A stretch of DNA of 64,000 nt from Oscillospiraceae bacterium (GTDB lineage: Bacteria > Bacillota > Clostridia > Oscillospirales > Ruminococcaceae). The position numbers and the translations under genes were made by a program. Below, piece by piece: positions 26,858 to 35,051 of the stretch. The notes below the pieces were generated by a model, which was not told where the DNA came from, did no database searches, and was given only the letters and a program-made list of their open reading frames with translations. Each line of letters starts with the position of its first letter. Positions within the stretch are counted from its first letter, which is position 1. The DNA lies in contig JAIHAL010000002.1 of the NCBI GenBank assembly GCA_020054675.1, positions 268,042-332,041 of the forward strand, given 5' to 3'.

Positions 26858-28084
26858 ATGCAAAAAGGCGGTCGCAAGATAAAGCGCACTAAAAACCTTT
26901 ATGGCAGCAGACGGAGAAACCATGTAAAAAATGCCGTCAAGGCGATTGTTATGATTCTGGTAATCGGCGGGATTGCTTTTTTAGGATATAGCATAGGCGA
27001 GCCGGTTTTGAATTTCCTTAGGGAAAAAGCTCAAAATCCGACATCTTCAACAAGCTCAGCTAATGAAACATCATCCGGTGATGTTTCATCAAAAGCGGAA
27101 GAAAACTCATCAGAGAGTGAAACTTCAAGCAGCAGTACTGAAAGTAGTGAAGGAAATAAAGATTTTGGATTTTCGGCTTATGAAATAAAAAGCGAAAGTC
27201 TTTTGAATATGGAAAGCCTTAAAGCGGCAGTTGACCAGGCAAAACAGCAGGGATACAGCGCGGTTGCAGTTGTTTTAAAATCACCGGGCGGAGCGGTAAA
27301 TTACAATACAAACGTTGAACTTGCAAAGAAAGCGTACATTTCACAGTCGCAGCTTTCTGCGGCCGATATTGCCAAAGCAGTAAATGAAAGCGGGCTTAAA
27401 TCGGTTGCTTTTGTAGGAACTCTTAATGATAACCTTACTCCTAAAGTTGATAAGACTGCGGGATATACCTTTGAGAACAGCCAAACTGCATGGTATGATG
27501 ATTCGCCGGAAAAAGGCGGGAAACCATGGCTGAATCCTTTTTCCGAAACAACCAAAAGCTTTATGACTGAAATCGCTAATGAAGTTTGCCTTGCCGGTTT
27601 TGATGAAGTAATTTGCACAGGAGTTGCCTTTCCGCCTTTCAGGAATACCGACTTGAATTATATAGGTACTTTGGTAAAGGATCCAAACCGATATACGGCG
27701 CTTTTAAATATCGCCGATATATTTAAAACTGCCGCGGCAAACACATCATCCAAAGTTGCGGTTGAAATTTCGGCGAAAGGGCTTATTGAAGGTACTGATG
27801 AAATTTTTAAACCTCAAATGCTTGAAGGATTTAAAATTGCAGTTGATTATAATCCTGCAAAAATTGGAACAAAGCTTGTTGATAATGGTTCTGAAATAAT
27901 TTTGACCGATTTGCCTGCTTATGATAAGGCCAAAAAGATTTTTGAAACAGCAAAAGCCAAGGCAGGCGGAATTGAAATCATCCCCTGCATAGAGCATGAT
28001 GGGGCAAATGTCGGCGATGTTTCGGAAACAATCCGTGCATTGGTGGATTTGGGATATAAAAATTATATAATTAAAAATTTTTAA
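26858..28084 (+). CDS. Membrane-anchored DUF4015-like putative glycoside hydrolase
   Basis: A 408-residue protein with a very basic start, one membrane segment (about residues 35-55), a Ser/Thr/Glu-rich linker (about 65-105) and an outer TIM-barrel-like domain. The segment WLNPFSETTKSFMTEIANEV followed by GFDEVICTGVAFP resembles DUF4015 (putative glycoside hydrolase), in which WLNPY...GFDEIQFDYVRFP is usual. The acidic FDY residues are replaced by CTG, so activity may be lost. GTG at 26852 or ATG at 26858 could start it, both near GGGAGG. Confidence 0.68.
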   Translation: MQKGGRKIKRTKNLYGSRRRNHVKNAVKAIVMILVIGGIAFLGYSIGEPVLNFLREKAQNPTSSTSSANETSSGDVSSKAEENSSESETSSSSTESSEGNKDFGFSAYEIKSESLLNMESLKAAVDQAKQQGYSAVAVVLKSPGGAVNYNTNVELAKKAYISQSQLSAADIAKAVNESGLKSVAFVGTLNDNLTPKVDKTAGYTFENSQTAWYDDSPEKGGKPWLNPFSETTKSFMTEIANEVCLAGFDEVICTGVAFPPFRNTDLNYIGTLVKDPNRYTALLNIADIFKTAAANTSSKVAVEISAKGLIEGTDEIFKPQMLEGFKIAVDYNPAKIGTKLVDNGSEIILTDLPAYDKAKKIFETAKAKAGGIEIIPCIEHDGANVGDVSETIRALVDLGYKNYIIKNF

Positions 28085-28090
28085 ATTTTA

Positions 28091-28129
28091 CCTCCGTTGA
28101 GCTGTTTGCGAAAACGGAGGTTTTGCTTT
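28091..28129 (+). terminator. Intrinsic terminator
   Basis: CCTCCGTT (28091-28098) pairs with AACGGAGG (28113-28120), followed by TTTTGCTTT. It ends the rnf/DUF4015 transcript before glpP. Confidence 0.85.
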
Positions 28130-28221
28130 AAAAAATTACCTTAACCTTACAAAAATTAAACATAAAAATGATAGTCAAGTAAAGGGGCAGGTGGTACAAT
28201 AATACTGCGGAGGGGTTTGAA

Positions 28222-28776
28222 TTGAAGGATTTTAGCGGGAAAATAATTCCCTCCATAGTTGATTACTCACAATTTTGCGATGCCTTGAATTCTGATTGCG
28301 AACGTGTCAATATTATGGTGGGGAACATAAACAACCTTAAGGAAATGATTTTGGAACTTCATAAAAAAGCTAAAAAAGCTTTTGTGCATATTGAAATGAT
28401 TTCCGGGATAGGAAGGGATAAAGATGCCGTGCGTTTTATGTGCGAAGAATTTGACATAGACGGCATAATAACCACAAAAAGTCAAATAATTCTTGCGGCA
28501 AAGGCACAAAAAGTGCCATGTGTGCAAAGGATTTTTGCGATTGACAGCGCTGCGCTTAAAAATGCATTTTCTGCTGTGGCATCCTGTCTTCCGGATGAAG
28601 TAGAACTTATGCCGGGGCTTATGCCTAAAATAATAAGGGAAACAAAAGAAGCGATTAAAAGACCGCTTATTGTCGGAGGACTGCTTAAAACTGCCGAAGA
28701 GGCAAAAGAAGCTTTTTTAAGCGGTGCGGATTATGTTTCAACAGGATGCAAGGAGCTTTGGAATATAAAAATTTAA
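28222..28776 (+). CDS. glpP: GlpP, glycerol-3-phosphate responsive antiterminator
   Basis: A 184-residue TIM-barrel-like protein of the GlpP family (IIPSIVDYSQF start; HIEMISGIGRDKDAVRFM; DGIITTKSQIILAAK; VELMPGLMPKII; VGGLLKTAEEA). In Bacillus GlpP binds glycerol-3-phosphate and prevents termination in the leaders of glp genes. TTG start after GGAGGGG. The next 130 bases form a long terminator hairpin before the transport operon, which is the expected GlpP target. Confidence 0.93.
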   Translation: MKDFSGKIIPSIVDYSQFCDALNSDCERVNIMVGNINNLKEMILELHKKAKKAFVHIEMISGIGRDKDAVRFMCEEFDIDGIITTKSQIILAAKAQKVPCVQRIFAIDSAALKNAFSAVASCLPDEVELMPGLMPKIIRETKEAIKRPLIVGGLLKTAEEAKEAFLSGADYVSTGCKELWNIKI

Positions 28777-28805
28777 TATTATTTCCGGATTTTAGGGTGG
28801 AGTTT

Positions 28806-28888
28806 AGAGAAAACCTTATGCCGCGATTTTTAAGAAGTATTTTGCAAAAAATGCTTTTTATCGCTGCGTTCAGGTTTTCTCTTTTTTT
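28806..28888 (+). promoter_or_regulatory. Attenuator leader, predicted GlpP antitermination target
   Basis: A long stem: AGAGAAAACCT at 28806-28816 pairs with AGGTTTTCTCT at 28872-28882, with inner pairing of GCGAT with ATCGC and of AAGTATTTT with AAAAATGCTT, then T7. It lies between glpP and the permease genes. Read-through would depend on GlpP and glycerol-3-phosphate. Confidence 0.8.
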
Positions 28889-28917
28889 AATAAATACAAA
28901 ACGGAGGATTGATTGAA

Positions 28918-29838
28918 TTGTCGGAATTAACTGTTGTAAAAAGCATTGGATTTTCTGTTGATGAAACAAAAAAGAAAACAAATGTAATGAAATTTATGGA
29001 GCCTTATTTTTTGCTTTCTCCGTCATTGCTTGCATTAATTGTTTTCTTGTATTACCCTTTTTTGAAAACCATTGCGCTCAGCCTTTCAATTACAAACAGC
29101 CAAGGAGTTGCCAAAGCATTTGTGGGGTTAAGGAATTATTTTAGAATTTTTTCGGAAGACGGATTTTGGGAAACTCTTTTGAGGACATTTTATTTTTCAG
29201 GAATAGTTATAATGCTGTCAATGATTTTGGGATTTTTAACTTCAGTTTTGGCGAATGTAAAAGGAAAAGCCTTTGCGCCTTTCGGGATAGTGTTTTCGAT
29301 GCCTCTTGCCGCGGCGTCAAGCGGAGTTGCGATTGTTTTTCAAAAGATGTTCGACCCTGCAAGCGGGGTAATAAATAAAATTTTCGGCACTGATTTTCAA
29401 TGGTTTTTGGACCCTGCAATGGCGCTTCCTTTAACTGCTGTCGTTACGGTCTGGATGATGTCAGGCACAAACTTTATATTTATGAATGCAGGAATGAAAA
29501 ATATTCCTGCGGAACTTTACGAAAGTGCGGAAATTGATGGTGCGGGATTTTGGAGAAAGCTTGCCCATATAACCTTGCCCGGAATTTCACCGGTAATGTT
29601 TTTTGTTTTGACTCTTAATGTGGTTTCGGCATTTCAAGCTTTTGCGCAGGTGAATATAATAACGCAAGGCGGACCGGGAGATGCTACAAAAATACTTGTG
29701 TTCAGCATTTATCGCGACGCGTTTTTCAATTTTAGATTTGACTTTGCAGCGGCGCAATCGGTTATTTTGTTTTTGATAATATTGGCAATAACGTTGGTGC
29801 AGTTTAAAAATGAAAAAAGGATGGTGCATTATTCGTGA
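28918..29838 (+). CDS. ugpA: ABC transporter permease, UgpA type
   Basis: A 306-residue permease with six membrane segments and the EAA loop ESAEIDGAGFWRKLAHITLP near residue 205, the contact site for the ATPase. It belongs to the MalF/UgpA group of carbohydrate permeases. Its location behind glpP and with a glycerophosphodiesterase points to glycerol-3-phosphate or its diesters as substrate. TTG at 28918 fits GGAGG at 28903-28907. It overlaps the second permease by four bases. Confidence 0.9.
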   Translation: MSELTVVKSIGFSVDETKKKTNVMKFMEPYFLLSPSLLALIVFLYYPFLKTIALSLSITNSQGVAKAFVGLRNYFRIFSEDGFWETLLRTFYFSGIVIMLSMILGFLTSVLANVKGKAFAPFGIVFSMPLAAASSGVAIVFQKMFDPASGVINKIFGTDFQWFLDPAMALPLTAVVTVWMMSGTNFIFMNAGMKNIPAELYESAEIDGAGFWRKLAHITLPGISPVMFFVLTLNVVSAFQAFAQVNIITQGGPGDATKILVFSIYRDAFFNFRFDFAAAQSVILFLIILAITLVQFKNEKRMVHYS

Positions 29839-30665
29839 CCAATATACCAAAATGGCAGAAATCCCTGCTCTGGATTTTTGCTTTCGGGCTTGCTTTGGTA
29901 ATCTTTTTTCCTGTTTGGTATATGCTTACTATGGGATTTGCTTCAAACGGTGATATCCTTTCAAACAACGTAAGCCTTATACCGTCAAAAATCAGCCTTG
30001 AAAACATCTTTTTGGTGCTTTCAAGAACGCTTATTTTAAGATATATGTTAAATACCTTATTTGTTGCATTTGCAATATTGGCAATTCAGATTGCAACCTG
30101 CGAGCTTGCCGCATATGCTTTTGCGTTTTATGAATTCAAGGGCAAAAAATTTATTTTCATGCTGGTATTGTCAACTTTAATGATTCCGTCGGAAGCAACG
30201 ATAATTGCAAATTATTTGACCATAAGCTCCTTAAAATGGGTGGATACATATCATGCCCTTATAATTCCTTTTTCCACTTCGGCGACGGGAATATTTTTAA
30301 TGAGACAGTATTTTCTGACGATTGCAAAAGAGCTCCGCGAGGCGGCTTTTCTTGACGGATGCGGGAACATGGCTTTTTTCATTCATGTTGCATTGCCGCT
30401 TTCGCGTCCGATAGCCGCATCTTTTGCAATAACATCATTCATAGGTTCGTGGAATATGTATATGTGGCCTTTGCTTGTTACAAACAAGGATTCAATGCGC
30501 ATGGTGCAGGTGGGAATAACCTCTTTAAGGGATGCCGATGCCGCCCAGACCATAGGGCTTGCCATGGCGGGGATTTGCATTGTTACGATTCCATCAATAG
30601 TAATTTTTGCGTTTGGGCATAGGCAGGTAGTTGAAGGAATGATGGCAGGTTCGGTTAAAGGCTGA
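29835..30665 (+). CDS. ugpE: ABC transporter permease, UgpE type
   Basis: A 276-residue permease with six membrane segments and the EAA loop EAAFLDGCGNMAFFIHVALP near residue 175. It is the MalG/UgpE partner of the upstream permease; GTG start within the previous stop. No gene for an ATPase subunit follows, so a shared MsmK/UgpC-type ATPase must come from elsewhere. Confidence 0.9.
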   Translation: MTNIPKWQKSLLWIFAFGLALVIFFPVWYMLTMGFASNGDILSNNVSLIPSKISLENIFLVLSRTLILRYMLNTLFVAFAILAIQIATCELAAYAFAFYEFKGKKFIFMLVLSTLMIPSEATIIANYLTISSLKWVDTYHALIIPFSTSATGIFLMRQYFLTIAKELREAAFLDGCGNMAFFIHVALPLSRPIAASFAITSFIGSWNMYMWPLLVTNKDSMRMVQVGITSLRDADAAQTIGLAMAGICIVTIPSIVIFAFGHRQVVEGMMAGSVKG

Positions 30666-30715
30666 AAATTCAGCTTTAAATAAAATTAAATTTAAAATAT
30701 GAAAGGAATTTGATT

Positions 30716-32119
30716 ATGAAAAGGGGAAATACAATTAAAATTATTTTTGCGGGGATGTCTTTGACGGCATTTTTGCTTGGCGGATGTTCTTCCGGCAATT
30801 CAGATGGGGGAAATTCAAAAGCGGAAGCGGAAAAAGTTAATGTTGTTTCTGCGGATGAAGTTTTAAACGGGCCTGAAATTGAAGTGACATTTTGGCATGC
30901 GATGGGAGGTACAAACGGAGAAGCTTTAAACAAAATAGTTGAGGAATTCAATAGCAAAAATAAAGGACATATAAAAGTGACAGCCCAGTTTCAAGGCAGC
31001 TATGACGATGAATTGAATAAGCTAAAAAGCGCCCAAATGGCGGGGCAAGGGCCTAATGTGATACAGGTTTACGATATTGGCACAAGATATATGCTCGACA
31101 GCGGATGGGCTGTTCCGGTGCAGGCATTTATTGACGCCGACAAATGGGATAAACAGCAAATTGAACCAAATCTTTTGGCTTATTATGAAATAGATAAAAA
31201 ACTTTATTCAATGCCTTTTAATTCTTCAACACCTTTGCTATACTATAATAAGGATGCTTTTAAAGAAGCAGGGCTTGACCCGGAAAATCCGCCGAAAACT
31301 CTTGAAGACATAATTGCCGTAAGTGATAAGCTTAAAAAGAAGGATTCTTCCGGCGAAACGGTAAGATATGCATATGGAATGTACACTTACGGCTGGTGGT
31401 TTGAACAGCTTATGGCAAAGGAACTCCTGCCGATTTACGATAACGGGAACGGAAGGGATGCGGCTCCTACAAAGGTTGTTTTTGATGAAAACGGAGGCGG
31501 CGCAAAGATACTTAAAATTTGGAACAGGCTTATAAAGGAAGATGTCATGCCGAAATATGCCATGAACAGCGACGATTGCACATCTGCTTTTGCAAACGGC
31601 AAAATTGCAATGACTGTTGGAAGCACTGCGGGACTTGCTTCTACCTTGGCGGCTGTCGGCGATAAATTTGAGCTTGGCACAGGATATTTTCCGGCGGTTG
31701 ACAAAGAGTCAAAAGGAGGCGTTTCAATAGGAGGAGCTTCCCTTTGGATTATGGACAATCAGGATGATAAAATTGAAAGGGCCGCGTGGGAATTTATAAA
31801 ATTTGCGGCAAGTCCGGAACAGCAGGCGTTTTGGAATACAAAGACCGGATATTTCCCGATAACAAAGGGCGCATATGACCAGCAGCTTTATAAGGACAAC
31901 GTTGCGAAATATCCTCAGTTTGAGATGGCTGTAAAGCAGCTCAGGGAATCACCGGCGGAATCCAAGGGAGGACTTTGCGCAATATATACCCAAGCAAGAC
32001 AGATTGTTGAAACTAATATAACCAAAATGCTTAACGGCGAACAATCCGAGGAAGAAACTTTAAGCGCGATAACTAAATCAATAAATACTGCAATAAGTGA
32101 TTATAATCTTGCAAATTAG
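30716..32119 (+). CDS. ugpB: Extracellular solute-binding lipoprotein, UgpB type
   Basis: A 467-residue family 1 solute-binding protein. The signal peptide ends in the lipobox LLGGC (Cys near residue 24). The start of the mature domain (EVTFWHAMGGTNGEALNKIV) is like that of UgpB, which binds glycerol-3-phosphate or glycerophosphocholine. ATG at 30716 follows GAAAGG. It delivers substrate to the two permeases encoded just upstream. Confidence 0.92.
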   Translation: MKRGNTIKIIFAGMSLTAFLLGGCSSGNSDGGNSKAEAEKVNVVSADEVLNGPEIEVTFWHAMGGTNGEALNKIVEEFNSKNKGHIKVTAQFQGSYDDELNKLKSAQMAGQGPNVIQVYDIGTRYMLDSGWAVPVQAFIDADKWDKQQIEPNLLAYYEIDKKLYSMPFNSSTPLLYYNKDAFKEAGLDPENPPKTLEDIIAVSDKLKKKDSSGETVRYAYGMYTYGWWFEQLMAKELLPIYDNGNGRDAAPTKVVFDENGGGAKILKIWNRLIKEDVMPKYAMNSDDCTSAFANGKIAMTVGSTAGLASTLAAVGDKFELGTGYFPAVDKESKGGVSIGGASLWIMDNQDDKIERAAWEFIKFAASPEQQAFWNTKTGYFPITKGAYDQQLYKDNVAKYPQFEMAVKQLRESPAESKGGLCAIYTQARQIVETNITKMLNGEQSEEETLSAITKSINTAISDYNLAN

Positions 32120-32142
32120 CAAAAAGAAGAAGGTAATTTAAG

Positions 32143-32877
32143 ATGAGAAATGCCGCTGTTATGGCGCATAGGGGAGCTTCTTTTTATGCTCCCGAAAATA
32201 CGATGCCTGCCTTTGAACTTGCAAAGGAGCTTGGCGCCGACGGGATAGAACTTGACGTACAGCTTACAAAGGATGGGAAACTTGTGGTTATCCATGATGA
32301 TGAGGTTGACAGGACAAGCAACGGACATGGCCGTGTTTCCGAGATGAGTTACAGCGAGCTTTGCACTCTTGATTTCAGTGCAGGCAAGGATGGCTATAAA
32401 AATACAAAAATCCCGCTGCTTGAAGAAGTTTTTGAGTTTGCGTCAAGAGAGGGCATTTTTGTAAACGTGGAAATAAAGGATGATTCCTGCGCAAAAACTT
32501 TTCCTATTGCCGATAAGGTTATTGAGGCTGAAAAGAAGTACAATATGACCGGAAACGTGACATACTCATCATTCAACCACTATATTTTAAGGTACTTAAA
32601 AAACATATCTCAGGATATACCGGTAAGCATTTTGTACGTCGGAGGTTTTGTGGATATTTGGGAATATGCCAAAAAACTTGATTGCGATGGAATACATCCG
32701 CATTATTCGGCACTTGCCGATAAAAATATAATTTTGGAATGCCATAAGCTGGGAATAAAGGTGCGCCCGTGGACAGTGGATTCAGAGGAGCAAATGAAGT
32801 TTGCGCTTGATTTAGGGGTGGATTCTTTAATTACCAATTTGCCGGATTTGGCTAAAAAAATTATGATGCAAAAATGA
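32143..32877 (+). CDS. ugpQ: Glycerophosphodiester phosphodiesterase
   Basis: A 244-residue cytosolic GDPD enzyme (no signal peptide). It has the catalytic motif AHRGASFYAPENTMPAF (residues 7-23), the metal ligands in IELDVQLTKDG and IHDDEVDRT, and EIKD. It splits glycerophosphodiesters into glycerol-3-phosphate and an alcohol. As last gene of the ABC operon it would act on imported diesters and generate the GlpP effector, which would make a positive loop. Confidence 0.94.
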   Translation: MRNAAVMAHRGASFYAPENTMPAFELAKELGADGIELDVQLTKDGKLVVIHDDEVDRTSNGHGRVSEMSYSELCTLDFSAGKDGYKNTKIPLLEEVFEFASREGIFVNVEIKDDSCAKTFPIADKVIEAEKKYNMTGNVTYSSFNHYILRYLKNISQDIPVSILYVGGFVDIWEYAKKLDCDGIHPHYSALADKNIILECHKLGIKVRPWTVDSEEQMKFALDLGVDSLITNLPDLAKKIMMQK

Positions 32878-32894
32878 TAAAACTTTATTTCTGC

Positions 32895-32932
32895 GTCCTG
32901 CCGGATTAAAAAAATCCGGCAGGACATTTTTA
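32895..32932 (+). terminator. Intrinsic terminator of the glycerophosphodiester operon
   Basis: A near-perfect stem GTCCTGCCGGATT with its complement across an A-rich loop, followed by ATTTTTATT. It separates the operon from recJ. Confidence 0.92.
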
Positions 32933-32966
32933 TTGGGGGAGTTTTGCTTAAATTCATATCCGCTGA

Positions 32967-32995
32967 TTGAAAATTCTGAAAAATGATGATATAAT
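32967..32995 (+). promoter_or_regulatory. Promoter of the recJ-relA run
   Basis: TTGAAA at 32967-32972, 17-base spacer, TATAAT at 32990-32995 with an extended TG at 32987-32988. Confidence 0.82.
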
Positions 32996-33032
32996 TTATT
33001 ATTAAATATTTGTTGAAAGGACCTGCAAGCGC

Positions 33033-35051
33033 ATGAAAAAATGGATTATTCGCCGCCCTGATGAGGAAAAAGTGGAAAATCTTTTGAAAAAGACGGATTT
33101 GCCGAAAATCTGCGCCCAGATTCTTGTTGCAAGAGGCATTGATACGGTTTCGGCAGCGGCGGATTTTTTTGCTTCCGGAGAGCTTTCCGACCCGTTTCTT
33201 TTAAAAGATATGGAAAAGGCGGTCGAGGCAATAAACCATGCACTTGACGAAGGAAAACTGATTTGCATTTACGGGGATTATGATTGCGATGGAATTTGCG
33301 CAACGGTAATGCTTTATTCTTATCTTGAAAGTGTTGGAGCAAATGTTGCATGGTATATTCCCGAACGCGACGATGGATATGGGATGAATGATGACGCGGT
33401 AAAAGAGCTTGCAAAAAATGGCGTAGAACTGATAATTACCGTTGACAACGGCATTTCTGCGCACAATGAAGCTGAGCTTATATATGAGCTTGGAATGGAG
33501 CTTGTAATAACCGACCATCACCAGCCGTCGGAAAGATTGCCAAAAGCCGAAGCAATAGTAAATCCCCATAGAGCGGATTGCCAATCGCCTTATAAAAATC
33601 TTTGCGGAGCAGGTGTTGTGCTTAAACTTATAGCCGCTCTTGACGGCGGAAGCTATGACGCAGTCATGGAACAGTTTTGCGACCTTGCGGCAATAGCCAC
33701 CGTCGCTGATGTTGTTGAGCTCAGCGGGGAAAACAGAACTATTGTCGAAAACGGTTTAAGACTTCTTTCAAACACTGAAAATCTTGGACTTTCAGCGCTT
33801 ATGAAAGAGGCAAAGGTGCCTGTTGAAAAAATAAATTCCTTTTCGGTTGCTTTTATGATTGCCCCAAGGATAAATGCCGCAGGGCGATTTGGTTCGCCGT
33901 CACTTGCTTTAAAGCTTTTGCTTGCGGAGGACGATGACGAGGCTGAAAGTCTTGCGAGTGAGATTTCAAGACTTAATGATTTGCGCAAAAAGGAAGAGGA
34001 ACGCATTTTAAAGGAAATAGATAATATTATTTTGGAAAATCCGATGCTTTTAAACGAAAGAGTGCTTGTATTTTATAAAGAGGGCTGGCATCATGGCGTA
34101 ATAGGCATAGTTTGCGCAAGGCTTGTTGAGAGATACGGCAAACCGAGCTTTGTCATTTCTATTGAAGGCGATGAGGCAAGGGGTTCTGCCCGCAATGTAG
34201 ACGGGTATCCGATATTTGAAGCCCTTAATGCCTGTTCGGAAACCTTTTTAAAATTTGGAGGGCATGATGGTGCCGGCGGATTTTCTTTAAAAACTGAAAA
34301 TATTGAGTTTTTTGTTTCAAAATTAAAACAGTACTCAAAAGAAAAATTTCCGTCAATGCCGCAGCATTCAATAGTTGCGGATAAGGTTTTGGAGCCTAAG
34401 GATTTAAGCGTTGCAGCAATAGAAAGTCTTGAAAGGTTAGAACCTTTTGGCGAGGGCAACAGCAGGCCTCTTTTTGCGGTCTGCGGGGCAAGGGTTGAGG
34501 AAATAATTCCGCTTTCAGAGGGGAAACATTTAAAGCTGAAACTTAATTATGGGGGAATAATAATACCTTCGCTGCTTTTTGGTACATCTCCTGATAGATT
34601 TTATCTTAATAAAGGTGAGATAGGGGATTTTTTAATCCATACCGAACTTAATTTATACAATGGGGTTGCAAGTGTGTCTTCAAGGACAGTTGATTATAGG
34701 AAAAGCGGGATGGCACAGTCGAAATATTTTGCCGCAAAGGAAACTTACGAAAAATATATGCTTGGCGAGGGAGTGGCAGCGGTATTAAAGCCAAGGATAA
34801 TTCCGTCAAGGGAAGAACTTGCGGTAGTTTACAAATCGCTTTCGGATGCGCCGATGCATATTGATACGCTGTTTATGCGCCTGAATTCAGATGCTATGAA
34901 TTATTGCAAATTAAGGCTTTGTCTTGATATATTAAGTGAGCTTGGGCTTGTACATATAAATGCGCCCTATGGCACGGCGCAGCTTTTGCCGGTAAAGGGG
35001 AAGGCCAATCTTGAAAGCTCAAAAATTTTAAGCGGCTTGAGGTGTTTATGA
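33033..35051 (+). CDS. recJ: Single-stranded-DNA exonuclease RecJ
   Basis: A 672-residue DHH-family 5'-3' exonuclease in recombination and repair. Motifs are GDYDCDGICATVM (about residue 84), DNGISAHNEA, DHHQPSERLP (about 160) and the DHHA1 motif GGHDGAGGFS (about 410). An OB-fold region follows. Length fits Firmicute RecJ. Its stop overlaps the relA start. Confidence 0.96.
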   Translation: MKKWIIRRPDEEKVENLLKKTDLPKICAQILVARGIDTVSAAADFFASGELSDPFLLKDMEKAVEAINHALDEGKLICIYGDYDCDGICATVMLYSYLESVGANVAWYIPERDDGYGMNDDAVKELAKNGVELIITVDNGISAHNEAELIYELGMELVITDHHQPSERLPKAEAIVNPHRADCQSPYKNLCGAGVVLKLIAALDGGSYDAVMEQFCDLAAIATVADVVELSGENRTIVENGLRLLSNTENLGLSALMKEAKVPVEKINSFSVAFMIAPRINAAGRFGSPSLALKLLLAEDDDEAESLASEISRLNDLRKKEEERILKEIDNIILENPMLLNERVLVFYKEGWHHGVIGIVCARLVERYGKPSFVISIEGDEARGSARNVDGYPIFEALNACSETFLKFGGHDGAGGFSLKTENIEFFVSKLKQYSKEKFPSMPQHSIVADKVLEPKDLSVAAIESLERLEPFGEGNSRPLFAVCGARVEEIIPLSEGKHLKLKLNYGGIIIPSLLFGTSPDRFYLNKGEIGDFLIHTELNLYNGVASVSSRTVDYRKSGMAQSKYFAAKETYEKYMLGEGVAAVLKPRIIPSREELAVVYKSLSDAPMHIDTLFMRLNSDAMNYCKLRLCLDILSELGLVHINAPYGTAQLLPVKGKANLESSKILSGLRCL

